From Peteryoungia desertarenae (lineage in GTDB: Bacteria; Pseudomonadota; Alphaproteobacteria; Rhizobiales; Rhizobiaceae), in NCBI RefSeq assembly GCF_005860795.2, contig NZ_CP058350.1:2076501-2140500 (forward strand): a stretch of DNA of 64,000 nt, in the 5' to 3' direction. Below the pieces are notes generated by a model. It ran no database searches and was not told where the DNA came from. It saw only the letters and a list, made by a program, of their open reading frames with translations. Each line of letters starts with the position of its first letter. Position 1 is the first letter of the stretch. Shown here piece after piece: positions 23,992 to 32,823 of the stretch. The position numbers and the translations under genes were made by a program.

Positions 23992-26900
23992 ATGGCAACC
24001 ATTCTCCTGCAGGCGGCGGGCGCGGCCCTCGGTTCGGTCTTCGGGCCGGTTGGTGCGATGATCGGGCGAGCGGCAGGCGCGCTGGCCGGCAGTGCCATCG
24101 ACCGGGCGCTGATCGGCGGCAGCACGGTCGAGGGGGCAAGGCTATCCTCGGCGCGGCTTGGCGGGGCTGCCGAGGGAACGGCGATCCCGAGGCTCTATGG
24201 CACCGCAAGGCTGGGCGGCACGCTGATCTGGGCCACCCGTTTCGAGGAACAGGTGACGACCGAGCGGCAGGGCGGCAAGGCGAACGGCAATCGGGTGCGC
24301 AGCTACCAGTATTTCGCCAATCTGGCGCTGGCGCTCTGCGAAGGTCCGATTACGGGTGTGCGCCGGGTCTGGGCCGACGGGCGCGAGCTGGACCTGACCG
24401 AGATCGAGATGCGGGTCTATACCGGCACTCGTGACCAGCAGCCCGATCCGCTGATAGCGGCACGCCAGGGGGCGGGCAATGCGCCGGCCTATCGCGGCAT
24501 CGCCTATGTCGTCTTCGAGCGCCTGCCGCTTGATGATTTCGGCAATCGCATTCCGCTGTTGCAGTTCGAGGTGATCCGCTCGGTTGGACGGCTGGAGCCG
24601 ATGATCCGGGCGGTGACGATCATTCCGGGTGCCACCGAACATGGCTATGCGGTGACGCAGGTTTCCGAAAGCCTTGGCGAAGGACAGGCCCGCATCCTCA
24701 ATCGCAACACGCTGACGGCCTCGACCGACTGGCAGGCCTCGCTCGATGAATTGCAGGCGCTTTGCCCCAACCTCAAGGATGTGGCGCTGGTCGTTTCCTG
24801 GTTCGGCACGGATCTGCGCGCCGGTGATTGCCGGATACTGCCGGGGGTGGAGGCTGAAAGCCGCGAAGGTGAGAGCAGGCCCTGGTCGGTCGCCGGCCTC
24901 GGGCGGGCGCAGGCGCATTTCATCAGCCGGATCAATGGCAGCCCGGCCTATGGCGGGACGCCGAGCGATGCAAGCGTGATCGAGGCGATCCGCGACATCC
25001 GGGCGCGCGGTCTCAAAGTGACCCTCTATCCCTTCATCATGATGGATATTCCTGCGCAGAACGGGCTGCCCGATCCCTATGGCGGCGCCGAGCAGGCGGT
25101 CTATCCCTGGCGGGGACGGATCACCTGTTATCCGCCGACAGCCGACAGGACGGCGCAGGCACGCGCACAGGTGGATCACTTCGCAACGCGGGCCGAGGGC
25201 TATCGCCGGCTGGTGCTGCATTATGCAGGCCTTGCCGAACAGGCGGGCGGTGTCGATGCCTTTCTGATCGGCTCGGAGCTGCGCGGGCTGACCACGATCA
25301 GGGATCAGGACGACCGCTTTCCGTTTGTGGAGCATCTGGTGACGCTTGCAGGCGAAGTCCGCGCGATCCTGAGGCCGACGACGGGCGTGACCTATGCCGC
25401 CGACTGGAGCGAATATTTCGGCCATCATCCGACGGATGGATCGGGCGATGTCTTCTTCCATCTCGATCCGCTCTGGGCGCATCCGGCGATCACGGCTGTT
25501 GGCATCGACAATTACCTGCCGTTGTCGGATTGGCGCGACGCGGATCTTGAGGCGGAAAATCCGGATGGATTTGAGACGCCCGACGATGCCGCTGCCATGG
25601 CCCGGATGATTGTAGGTGGCGAACGCCATGACTGGTATTATGCCAGCGACGAGGACCGCCGCGAGAGGCGGCGTACACCGATCACCGACGGGGCCTATGG
25701 CAAGCCCTGGGTCTACCGCGCGAAGGATCTGGAAGGCTGGTGGCAGAACCGCCACTTCAACCGGCGGGGTGGGATCGAACAGGCGGAGCCGACCGGCTGG
25801 CTGCCGCAGATGAAACCCTTCTGGTTTACGGAGCTCGGATGCCCGGCGGTGGACCGGGGTGCCAACCAGCCGAATGTCTTCATCGATCCGAAATCAGCCG
25901 AAAGCGCCAAACCCCATTTCTCGACAGGCGCACGCAGCGACAGTCAGCAGCGGCGGTTTCTCGAGGCGCATCTGGGGCACTGGACCCGGGCGGACGCTCC
26001 ACCGGGCATGGTCGACCCCGACCATGTCTATCTCTGGACCTGGGATGCAAGACCGCAGCCGGCCTTTCCCGAGGCCATATCCATCTGGTCGGATGGCGAG
26101 AACTGGCGGCGGGGACACTGGCTGAACGGACGGCTGGGGACAGCAACACTTGCCGATACGATTGCGGCAATCCTTGCTGATCACGGCTTTCATGATTTCG
26201 ATGTGTCTGCCGTGAGTGGCGACCTCGGCGGCTATGTGAAGGGTGATTTCGGCGCGGCGCGGGCGCTGCTGGAACCCCTCATCGACATCTTCTGCCTCGA
26301 TGTGATCGAGGCGGACGGGCGCTTGCGCTTTCGCAGCCGCAATGCCGCAAGCCTGCCGGCAAGGCGGATCGAGGTACTGGCCGATCTCGCCGACAGGCCG
26401 CTCTGGCGCGAGACGCGGGGGCATGACAGCGATTTTGCCGCTGAAAGCATGCTGACATTCATCGATCAGGCGGGCGATTATGCCGAGACCAGCGTGCGCT
26501 CGCAGCGGCTGGAGGCGGCAACGCAGCGCGGCCTTGCCCGCAGCCTGCCGACGGTGATGGCGGAACAGGCGGCGCTCGCCGCTGCCGAAACCTGGCTGCG
26601 CGACCACCGGCTGTCGCGCCGGCGGCTGGAACTGGCGCTCGGCCCCCATGCGCTGGAGGTCGAGCCGGGCGATGTGCTGAGGTTCGCCGAAGGGCCGGAG
26701 GGGCGCTTTCTGGTAACCGAGGTGGAGGACGGGCTGACGCGGCGCCTGACATTGCGCGCCTTTGCCGGACGCAGCGCCCAGGCCGTGGAGGCGGCAAGTC
26801 CCGACCGGGATGTCGGCGAGCGGGCGTCCAGCCTGTTTGCGCCTCTGGTGGTGTTTCTCGACCTGCCAAGGCTGGAAGGTGGTGCGGGCGGAGCCTCGGT

Positions 26901-27759
26901 TGGGGCCTTTGCAAGACCCTGGCGGCGGGTGGCGGTCTCGTCGTCGCCAGAGCAGGAAGGCTATCGGCTGCGCGGTGTGATCGAAAGGCCGGCGACGATC
27001 GGGCGCCTGATGGGTGATCTTCAGGCGGGGCCGAGCGGGCGTTTCGACTGGCGCAATCAGCCGGTGGTCGATCTGGTGTCGGGCGAACTGGCGTCAGCGA
27101 GCCGGCTTGCGGTGCTGAACGGCGAAAACCGTATGGCGGTCGAGACGGTGACCGGGGCCTGCGAGGTCATCGGTTTTCTGGAGGCTGAGGAGATCACGCC
27201 GGGGCGCTTTCGGCTCCGTGGCCTACTGCGCGGGCTTTCGGGCACCGAATGGGCGATGGACAACGGCGCTGTTGCCGGTGCGCGCGTGGTGCTGCTCGAT
27301 CAGGCGCTGATGCCGCTCGGCCTGTCACTTGAGGAGGCAGGCCTGCCGCAGAATTTCATTCTGGAGCCGGTGGGAAGTGCCGGTGCTCTGGCCGGTCCCT
27401 TTACCTTTGCCGGCGGGCTGAGCGCCGAGACGCCGCTGACGCCGTTGCATCTCCGGGCGGTTCGGCAGGCCGACGGCGCCGTCGAGATCCGCTGGAAAAG
27501 ACGCGGGCGTATCGATGCCGATGGCTGGCAGGCAAGCGAGATCCCGCTGGATGAAGCGGCGGAGGCCTATCGTCTCGAAGTCTTCGACGGTGGGGCCTTG
27601 AAGCGCAGCGTGACGACCGGGGTGAGTCGCTGGCGCTATGGCACCGCCGAAGAAGAGGCCGATTTTGGCGCACGCCAATCCCGGCTGTTCCTGAGCGTCC
27701 GGCAGATCGGGCGCCTGGCAACCAGCCCTGCGCGGATGACGCAGGTGCCGGTCGTTTAA
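23992..27759 (+). CDS. GTA g15, megatron / host-specificity tail protein with TIM-barrel-like domain
   Basis: 1255 residues, the largest tail protein, forming the tip complex. It opens with a glycine/alanine-rich hydrophobic helix region (LGSVFGPVGAMIGRAAGALAG), a baseplate J-like part (GTARLGGTLIWATRFEE), then a glycoside-hydrolase-like TIM barrel (VTYAADWSEYFG, WFTELGCPAVDRGANQPNVF) and a phage-tail_3-like domain with LEPLIDIFCLDVIEADGRLRF and a C-terminal beta-rich half. In RcGTA this protein builds the tail tip and contacts the recipient surface. ATG 23992 follows CTGACC of the g14 stop, so the two are coupled. Confidence 0.93.
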   Translation: MATILLQAAGAALGSVFGPVGAMIGRAAGALAGSAIDRALIGGSTVEGARLSSARLGGAAEGTAIPRLYGTARLGGTLIWATRFEEQVTTERQGGKANGNRVRSYQYFANLALALCEGPITGVRRVWADGRELDLTEIEMRVYTGTRDQQPDPLIAARQGAGNAPAYRGIAYVVFERLPLDDFGNRIPLLQFEVIRSVGRLEPMIRAVTIIPGATEHGYAVTQVSESLGEGQARILNRNTLTASTDWQASLDELQALCPNLKDVALVVSWFGTDLRAGDCRILPGVEAESREGESRPWSVAGLGRAQAHFISRINGSPAYGGTPSDASVIEAIRDIRARGLKVTLYPFIMMDIPAQNGLPDPYGGAEQAVYPWRGRITCYPPTADRTAQARAQVDHFATRAEGYRRLVLHYAGLAEQAGGVDAFLIGSELRGLTTIRDQDDRFPFVEHLVTLAGEVRAILRPTTGVTYAADWSEYFGHHPTDGSGDVFFHLDPLWAHPAITAVGIDNYLPLSDWRDADLEAENPDGFETPDDAAAMARMIVGGERHDWYYASDEDRRERRRTPITDGAYGKPWVYRAKDLEGWWQNRHFNRRGGIEQAEPTGWLPQMKPFWFTELGCPAVDRGANQPNVFIDPKSAESAKPHFSTGARSDSQQRRFLEAHLGHWTRADAPPGMVDPDHVYLWTWDARPQPAFPEAISIWSDGENWRRGHWLNGRLGTATLADTIAAILADHGFHDFDVSAVSGDLGGYVKGDFGAARALLEPLIDIFCLDVIEADGRLRFRSRNAASLPARRIEVLADLADRPLWRETRGHDSDFAAESMLTFIDQAGDYAETSVRSQRLEAATQRGLARSLPTVMAEQAALAAAETWLRDHRLSRRRLELALGPHALEVEPGDVLRFAEGPEGRFLVTEVEDGLTRRLTLRAFAGRSAQAVEAASPDRDVGERASSLFAPLVVFLDLPRLEGGAGGASVGAFARPWRRVAVSSSPEQEGYRLRGVIERPATIGRLMGDLQAGPSGRFDWRNQPVVDLVSGELASASRLAVLNGENRMAVETVTGACEVIGFLEAEEITPGRFRLRGLLRGLSGTEWAMDNGAVAGARVVLLDQALMPLGLSLEEAGLPQNFILEPVGSAGALAGPFTFAGGLSAETPLTPLHLRAVRQADGAVEIRWKRRGRIDADGWQASEIPLDEAAEAYRLEVFDGGALKRSVTTGVSRWRYGTAEEEADFGARQSRLFLSVRQIGRLATSPARMTQVPVV

Positions 27760-27796
27760 ATCATGCATGAAAATCAATGGAAAAAGGGAGATGATC

Positions 27797-28003
27797 ATGT
27801 TCGACACAAAGCCATGGTATCAGTCGAAAACCGTCTGGGGCGCGCTGATCGCGATTGCCGCACCCTTGGCAGACATGGCCGGATTGACAGTGGATGAGGC
27901 CATGAAAGGCGAACTTGCCGATCACCTGGTGTCGATTGCCGGCGCATTTGGTGGTATGATAGCGCTCTATGGACGCGTGGTGGCGACCCGACCGATCCGT
28001 TGA
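27797..28003 (+). CDS. Small holin-like membrane protein
   Basis: 68 residues starting MFDTKPWYQSKTVWGALIAI, a tryptophan-led amphipathic segment followed by two hydrophobic stretches (GALIAIAAPLADMAGL and LVSIAGAFGGMIALYGRVVA). The 'WYQSKTVWGA' opening is common to small phage/prophage membrane proteins annotated as holins. AAAAAGGGAG precedes it; ATG 27797 is preferred over 27791 on spacing. It closes the GTA cluster and would pair logically with the endolysin at 9.5 kb for lysis. Family assignment by pattern only. Confidence 0.6.
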   Translation: MFDTKPWYQSKTVWGALIAIAAPLADMAGLTVDEAMKGELADHLVSIAGAFGGMIALYGRVVATRPIR

Positions 28004-28145
28004 TCCCGATCGAAGACGGGGAAGCCAGTCGGGTATATTTGGGATAACGCAAGCGTGTCTTTCTGCACGGGCATTCATTTGCCATTCAGAAGGCATAGGG
28101 TAGAACAACGACACTAGGGCAGGCGTCATCAAGAAGTAAAAAGCA

Positions 28146-28415
28146 ATGGCATCTTACAAGATCATCACAGCACTGGCATTCGCATTGGCGCTATCCGCCA
28201 TGGCGGATAGCCGCGCGGACGGCCTGCCAGCATCAATGATGCTGGCTCAGTCAAGCGGCCTCGACTGTAACGCCATTGCCCGGCAGGTTGCAGCGGAGGA
28301 GGGCGGAGATCTGCTCTCCGTTGACGAATCAGGCGGTCAATGCGTTGTGACCGTGCTGGTGCCCGCAAGCGGTGGCGAGCGTCCACGCAAGGTCACACGG
28401 CGGGTGTCCGGCTGA
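28146..28415 (+). CDS. feuN: Small periplasmic protein upstream of feuPQ (FeuN candidate)
   Basis: 89 residues with an N-terminal signal peptide (ITALAFALALSAMADSRA), then a short periplasmic domain with two cysteines (GLDCNAIARQV, GGQCVVTVLV) that could form a disulfide. It sits 52 bases before feuP in the same direction. In Sinorhizobium a small periplasmic protein, FeuN, is encoded next to feuPQ and inhibits the FeuQ kinase; the size, export signal and position fit, but I could not compare sequences. The ribosome site is weak. Confidence 0.6.
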   Translation: MASYKIITALAFALALSAMADSRADGLPASMMLAQSSGLDCNAIARQVAAEEGGDLLSVDESGGQCVVTVLVPASGGERPRKVTRRVSG

Positions 28416-28467
28416 CACAATTCGGGCCTACGGGCCATTTATGGCAGAAATTTGGGGGACAGCCTTC

Positions 28468-29139
28468 ATGCGCATTCTGGTGGTCGAGGACGACGTCAAT
28501 CTCAATCGGCAACTGGTCGAAGCTCTGCAAGAGGCTGGATATGTCGTCGACAAGGCCTTTGACGGCGAAGAGGGCCATTTCCTCGGCGATACCGAGCCCT
28601 ATGACGCGGTGATCCTCGATATCGGCCTGCCGGAGATGGATGGCATCACCGTTCTGGAAAAATGGCGTGCCAATGCCCGCGTCATGCCGGTCCTGATCCT
28701 GACGGCGCGCGACCGTTGGTCCGACAAGGTGGCGGGTATCGATGCCGGTGCGGACGATTATGTGACCAAGCCGTTCCATGTCGAGGAAGTGCTGGCCCGC
28801 ATCCGGGCGCTGATCCGGCGGGCTGCCGGGCATGCCTCGTCGGAAATCGTCTGTGGGCCTGTGCTGCTGGACACCAAAAGCTCGAAGGCCACCGTCAACG
28901 GCACGGCGCTGAAGCTGACTTCCCACGAATATCGGCTATTGAGCTATCTCATGCATCATATGGGCGAGGTGGTATCGCGCACCGAGCTGGTGGAACATCT
29001 CTACGATCAGGATTTCGACCGGGACAGCAACACGATCGAAGTCTTTGTCGGTCGCCTGCGCAAAAAGATCGGCGTCGACATGATCGAAACCGTGCGCGGC
29101 CTTGGCTACCGAATCCAAGCGCCGGCTGATGCGCGTTAA
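28468..29139 (+). CDS. feuP: FeuP-like OmpR/PhoB-family response regulator
   Basis: 223 residues. Receiver domain with D51 as the phospho-acceptor (AVILDIGLPEMDG), switch Thr (LTARD) and Lys (VTKPFH), then an OmpR-type winged helix (LTSHEYRLLSYLMHH... EVFVGRLRKKIG... TVRGLGYRI). GGGGGA lies eight bases before ATG 28468. In rhizobia FeuP-FeuQ controls the cyclic beta-glucan exporter ndvA and osmotic adaptation. Named from sequence pattern plus gene order (ccm genes downstream). It overlaps the kinase gene by 11 bases. Confidence 0.85.
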   Translation: MRILVVEDDVNLNRQLVEALQEAGYVVDKAFDGEEGHFLGDTEPYDAVILDIGLPEMDGITVLEKWRANARVMPVLILTARDRWSDKVAGIDAGADDYVTKPFHVEEVLARIRALIRRAAGHASSEIVCGPVLLDTKSSKATVNGTALKLTSHEYRLLSYLMHHMGEVVSRTELVEHLYDQDFDRDSNTIEVFVGRLRKKIGVDMIETVRGLGYRIQAPADAR

Positions 29140-30523
29140 GTCGCTCACCCTTCGCGTTCTGCTTCTGGCAACCGTCTGGTCGACAGTTGCCCTTTTGACG
29201 ATTGCTCTCGCAATTTCAGCACTTTACCGCCAAAGTGTGGAGCGCGGCTTTAACAGCCTGCTGCGCGCCCAGCTCTACAACGTCGTCAATTCCGTTTCGA
29301 TCGATGACGATGCCGGTCTGATCGGTAGCCCGTCGCTTGGCGACCTGCGCTTTTCCCAGCCGCTGACCGGTTGGTACTGGCTGGTCGAGCCGCTTGGCAA
29401 TTTTTCGGCGGCCCCGCTTGCCTCCACATCGCTTGGCACCAACAATCTCGACGTGCCGGCGCTGGTGCAGCAGCCCTTCGACCAGAATTACGAGCGCTTC
29501 TACGAGGCGACGGATACGGCCGGAAATCGGATCCGCATTGTTGAGACGGAAATCGTGCTGGATGAAGAGGGACGGGCGGCCCGCTTTCGAGTTTCCGGCA
29601 ATCTGGAAGTGGTTGAGGAGGAAATCTCCTTCTTCACGACGCGGCTCAATCTGGCGCTGCTGGTTGTCGGGGTGGGGGGGCTGATGATCAACGGCCTCGC
29701 CATCATCTACGGATTGAAGCCGCTCGACCGCGCGCGCCGCGGACTGGAACGCATCCGCCGGGGTGAGGCCGAGCGCATCGAGGGCGATTTTCCAAGCGAG
29801 ATTCAACCCTTGGCCAACGAGATCAATGCGCTGATCGAAAGCAATCGCCGCCTCGTTGAACGGGCGCGCATGCAGGTCGGCAATCTGGCCCATTCGCTGA
29901 AGACGCCGATCGCGGTCCTTCTCAACGAGGCCCGCACGCTGGGCAAGACGCAAGGCGAGGTGGTGACCAGCCAGGCGCAGGCCATGCAGGCGCAGGTGAC
30001 CTCCTATCTCAACCGCGCCCGCATTGCCGCCCAGCGCGACAGTGTTCTGGCGCGTGCCGACCTCTTGCCGGTTCTCGAACGCCTCACCCGGGTGATGCGC
30101 AAGCTCAACACCGAGACAGAATTCGTCCTTGATGTGAGCCCAGATCTGGTCCTTGCGATGGAACAACAGGACATTGAAGAAGTTGTCGGTAACCTGCTGG
30201 AGAATGCGGCCCGTTTTGCCAGGACGAGGGTCGTGACCCGCGCTGCCTATACCCAGCCGCCCGATCCGAGCCAGGAAGGACGCAAGGGCTGGGTCGAGGT
30301 TTTGGTCGAGGATGACGGGCCGGGACTGGCGCCCGACGAAATCGGCGAAGCGCTGAAACGGGGCCGCAGACTGGACGAAAGCAAGCCCGGGACAGGCCTG
30401 GGTCTTTCGATCGTCAAGGAGATTGCCGTCGAGTATCAGGGCAGTTTCGAGCTATCGCGCGCGGAACTTGGTGGTTTGCGGGCTCGACTGGTTCTCCCGG
30501 CTGTGACAAAAGACACGGCGTGA
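29129..30523 (+). CDS. feuQ: FeuQ-like sensor histidine kinase
   Basis: 464 residues: an N-terminal transmembrane helix (LLATVWSTVALLTIALAISAL), a periplasmic sensor domain of ~140 residues, a second membrane helix (LALLVVGVGGLMINGLAII), a HAMP-like linker, the phosphorylated His in NLAHSLKTPIAVLLNEA, and a catalytic ATPase domain with N box GNLLENAARFA, G1 EDDGPGL and G2 GTGLGLSIV. The asparagine box is complete, so the kinase should be active. It overlaps feuP; its periplasmic part is the likely target of the FeuN-like protein upstream. Confidence 0.85.
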   Translation: MRVKSLTLRVLLLATVWSTVALLTIALAISALYRQSVERGFNSLLRAQLYNVVNSVSIDDDAGLIGSPSLGDLRFSQPLTGWYWLVEPLGNFSAAPLASTSLGTNNLDVPALVQQPFDQNYERFYEATDTAGNRIRIVETEIVLDEEGRAARFRVSGNLEVVEEEISFFTTRLNLALLVVGVGGLMINGLAIIYGLKPLDRARRGLERIRRGEAERIEGDFPSEIQPLANEINALIESNRRLVERARMQVGNLAHSLKTPIAVLLNEARTLGKTQGEVVTSQAQAMQAQVTSYLNRARIAAQRDSVLARADLLPVLERLTRVMRKLNTETEFVLDVSPDLVLAMEQQDIEEVVGNLLENAARFARTRVVTRAAYTQPPDPSQEGRKGWVEVLVEDDGPGLAPDEIGEALKRGRRLDESKPGTGLGLSIVKEIAVEYQGSFELSRAELGGLRARLVLPAVTKDTA

Positions 30524-30651
30524 TCACTTCAGCCTCTGGAAAACGCTTTTGCCATAAAACCGCCATGGCAAGGGCGGAGCGAGAAACGAGATGCAAGCTT
30601 ATGACACGATGTTTTTGGGGAAATTCGGCTGAGATGGTGCAGGGATCTGAC

Positions 30652-31068
30652 ATGAAGAGCGCTTCCATGGTTCGGGCCGTCGCTGCCGCCGGGCTGGCGC
30701 TCGGCCTTGCGGCCTGCAGCACCTCGGGCGGTGGTTCCTTCGGTTCGGGCGCACGCTCCGGCTCAAGCATCTACATCGCGGCCCTTCAGGGCGGCATCGT
30801 TTCGCGCACCGGCGCCGAACTGTCCCGCAGCGATCTCCAACGAGCGCTTGAGGCGGAATACAGGGCGCTGGAGGCGGCCCCGGGTGGCCAGCCGATTAGC
30901 TGGCAGCGCGGCGATGTGCGCGGTGAGGTGGTGGCGGCGGCTCCCTACCAGGTCGGCCAGCAGAATTGCCGCCAATTGACCCACAAGGTGTTCAGTGACG
31001 GGCGCGAGGTCTTGGCGCGCGGCGCAGCCTGCCGCAACCCGAGCGGCACCTGGACGCCCTTGACTTAG
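30652..31068 (+). CDS. Outer-membrane lipoprotein, 17-kDa surface antigen-like
   Basis: 138 residues. Signal peptide with a lipobox LGLAAC (cleavage before the Cys), then a Ser/Gly-rich linker and a C-terminal domain (LQRALEAEYRALEAAPGGQPISW... NCRQLTHKVFSDG... ARGAACRNPSGTW) typical of rickettsial 17-kDa antigen-like/RT0821-type proteins. Two cysteines in that domain may be disulfide-bonded. A start at ATG 30652 is chosen because it directly precedes the signal peptide. It stands alone between feuQ and ccmI. Confidence 0.8.
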   Translation: MKSASMVRAVAAAGLALGLAACSTSGGGSFGSGARSGSSIYIAALQGGIVSRTGAELSRSDLQRALEAEYRALEAAPGGQPISWQRGDVRGEVVAAAPYQVGQQNCRQLTHKVFSDGREVLARGAACRNPSGTWTPLT

Positions 31069-31183
31069 GTCAAGGATCGCGCCACCCCATAAGCCTATTC
31101 CGGTTTTGCGGCCAAACGTCTCAACTTTGCGTCATTGGTCGTTAAACGGTTGGAATGCAACGCTCCTTGAAGTAATTGGGCTT

Positions 31184-32377
31184 ATGTTGTTCTGGATCAT
31201 CTCTGCTTTTCTGACGGTTGCCGTCGCCGTGTCGCTCTTGCTCCCTTTGTTGAAGGGATCAGGGCGTATCCGTCTGGAAGCCGAGGGCGAGGCCGCGGTC
31301 TATCGCGACCAGCTCAAGGAGCTTGAGCGCGACAAGGGACTGGGCCTGATTTCCGACGAAGACGCTGCCTATGCGCGGGCCGAGATTGGCCGGCGGCTTC
31401 TGGCCATTTCTCCGGGCGAGGGGCAAGACGCTCCGGTCGGACCGGGGGTGGCAAGGAAGACACGCAACTCCCTGGCGCAGGCCTTCGTGATCCTCTGTCT
31501 TCCCGCCATAGGCCTTTCGCTTTATCTGGCGGAAGGCAATCCGGGGATGCCGGACCAGCCGCTCAGCGCCCGGCTTGCAAACCCTGGCGGCAATATCGAG
31601 CTGATGGTGGCCCAGGTGGAGCGTCACCTCGCATCCAATCCCGATGACGGCGCCGGTTGGGACGTGCTCGGGCCGATCTATGTGCAGATGAACCGGTTGC
31701 AGGACGCCGAACAGGCGTTCCGCAATGCCATCCGCATTCTGGGTCCCACGGCTGACCGGATGAGTGCGCTTGGTGAAACGATCATGGCGCGCAATGATGG
31801 CATTGTCACCGAAGATGCCCGGATGGCATTTCAGGCGGCGCTGAAGATCGAGCCGAACAATCCGCGCGCCGATTTCTATCTTGCTCTGGCGCTGGAGCAG
31901 TCCGGTCGCAGGGACGAAGCCCTGGCCGCCTTCCAGGCAATCGCCGCAGCCTCGCCGCCCGAGGCGCCCTGGATGCCGCTTGTCAATCAGCATATCGCGA
32001 CCAATGGCGGACAGGTTGCCCAGGCGACGGCGCCGAACGTGACCGCTGCCGCTCCGGCGGCACCGACTGCGTCGGCGGCTCCGGGCAATCCCTCCGCCGA
32101 GGATATTGCCGCAGCGCAGTCCATGGCGGACGAGGACCGCAATGCGATGATCCGTGGCATGGTCGACAGCCTCGATCAGCGGCTGAAGGATGATCCCAAC
32201 AATTTCGAAGGCTGGATGAGGCTGGTGCGCTCCTATGCGATGCTGCGCGAGCCGGATCGGGCCACGGATGCACTCAAGGCAGGCTTGCAGGCCTTTCCGG
32301 CGTCCGGTGCCGAGGGCCAGCAACTGATTGCGCTTGCCCGTGACCTGGGCCTGAATGTCGAGGAGGCTTTGCAATGA
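31184..32377 (+). CDS. ccmI: Cytochrome c maturation protein CcmI (CycH)
   Basis: 397 residues. N-terminal membrane helix ([21 protein letters not shown]), the CcmI signature [18 protein letters not shown], a second helix ([19 protein letters not shown]), then TPR repeats ([29 protein letters not shown] pattern) and an alanine/proline-rich linker before the C-terminal domain. CcmI is the apocytochrome chaperone that presents the heme-binding CXXCH segment to the CcmF-CcmH heme lyase. First gene of ccmI-ccmE-ccmF-ccmH; its stop overlaps the ccmE start (ATGA). Confidence 0.93.
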   Translation: MLFWIISAFLTVAVAVSLLLPLLKGSGRIRLEAEGEAAVYRDQLKELERDKGLGLISDEDAAYARAEIGRRLLAISPGEGQDAPVGPGVARKTRNSLAQAFVILCLPAIGLSLYLAEGNPGMPDQPLSARLANPGGNIELMVAQVERHLASNPDDGAGWDVLGPIYVQMNRLQDAEQAFRNAIRILGPTADRMSALGETIMARNDGIVTEDARMAFQAALKIEPNNPRADFYLALALEQSGRRDEALAAFQAIAAASPPEAPWMPLVNQHIATNGGQVAQATAPNVTAAAPAAPTASAAPGNPSAEDIAAAQSMADEDRNAMIRGMVDSLDQRLKDDPNNFEGWMRLVRSYAMLREPDRATDALKAGLQAFPASGAEGQQLIALARDLGLNVEEALQ

Positions 32378-32823
32378 CCCGCAAGCAGAAGCGGCTGACC
32401 GTGATCGCCGGTGGCATGGGATTCCTGATCACCGCCGTGCTTCTGGTGATGTTCGCCTTTGGTCAGTCGATCGCCTATTTCTACATGCCGTCGGACATCG
32501 TCGAAAAGGGTGTCGGCCCCGATACACGCATCCGCCTGGGTGGGCTGGTCGGTGACGGCACCGTGGTGCGCGGTGAAGGCTCGACCGTGCGCTTTGCCGT
32601 GACCGACGGGGCAGAAACCATCAACGTGACCTATACGGGCATTCTTCCGGACCTCTTCCGCGAGGGGCAGGGCGTGGTCACGGAAGGTAAATTCGACGCG
32701 GGCGCCCAGTTGTTTGTTGCCGATACCGTGCTGGCCAAGCATGATGAGAACTACATGCCGAAGGAAGTCGCAGACCGTTTGAAGGAAGACGGGCTGTGGC
32801 AGCATGGGGAGGCAATGCAATGA
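32374..32823 (+). CDS. ccmE: Heme chaperone CcmE (CycJ)
   Basis: 149 residues: an N-terminal membrane anchor ([22 protein letters not shown]), OB-fold beta-barrel with the [11 protein letters not shown] and [18 protein letters not shown] core, and the heme-binding His in [13 protein letters not shown] (HxxxY). It takes heme from CcmC outside the membrane and passes it to CcmF. ccmA-D are not in this window, as expected where rhizobia keep ccmABCD elsewhere. Overlaps both neighbours by four bases. Confidence 0.95.
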   Translation: MTRKQKRLTVIAGGMGFLITAVLLVMFAFGQSIAYFYMPSDIVEKGVGPDTRIRLGGLVGDGTVVRGEGSTVRFAVTDGAETINVTYTGILPDLFREGQGVVTEGKFDAGAQLFVADTVLAKHDENYMPKEVADRLKEDGLWQHGEAMQ

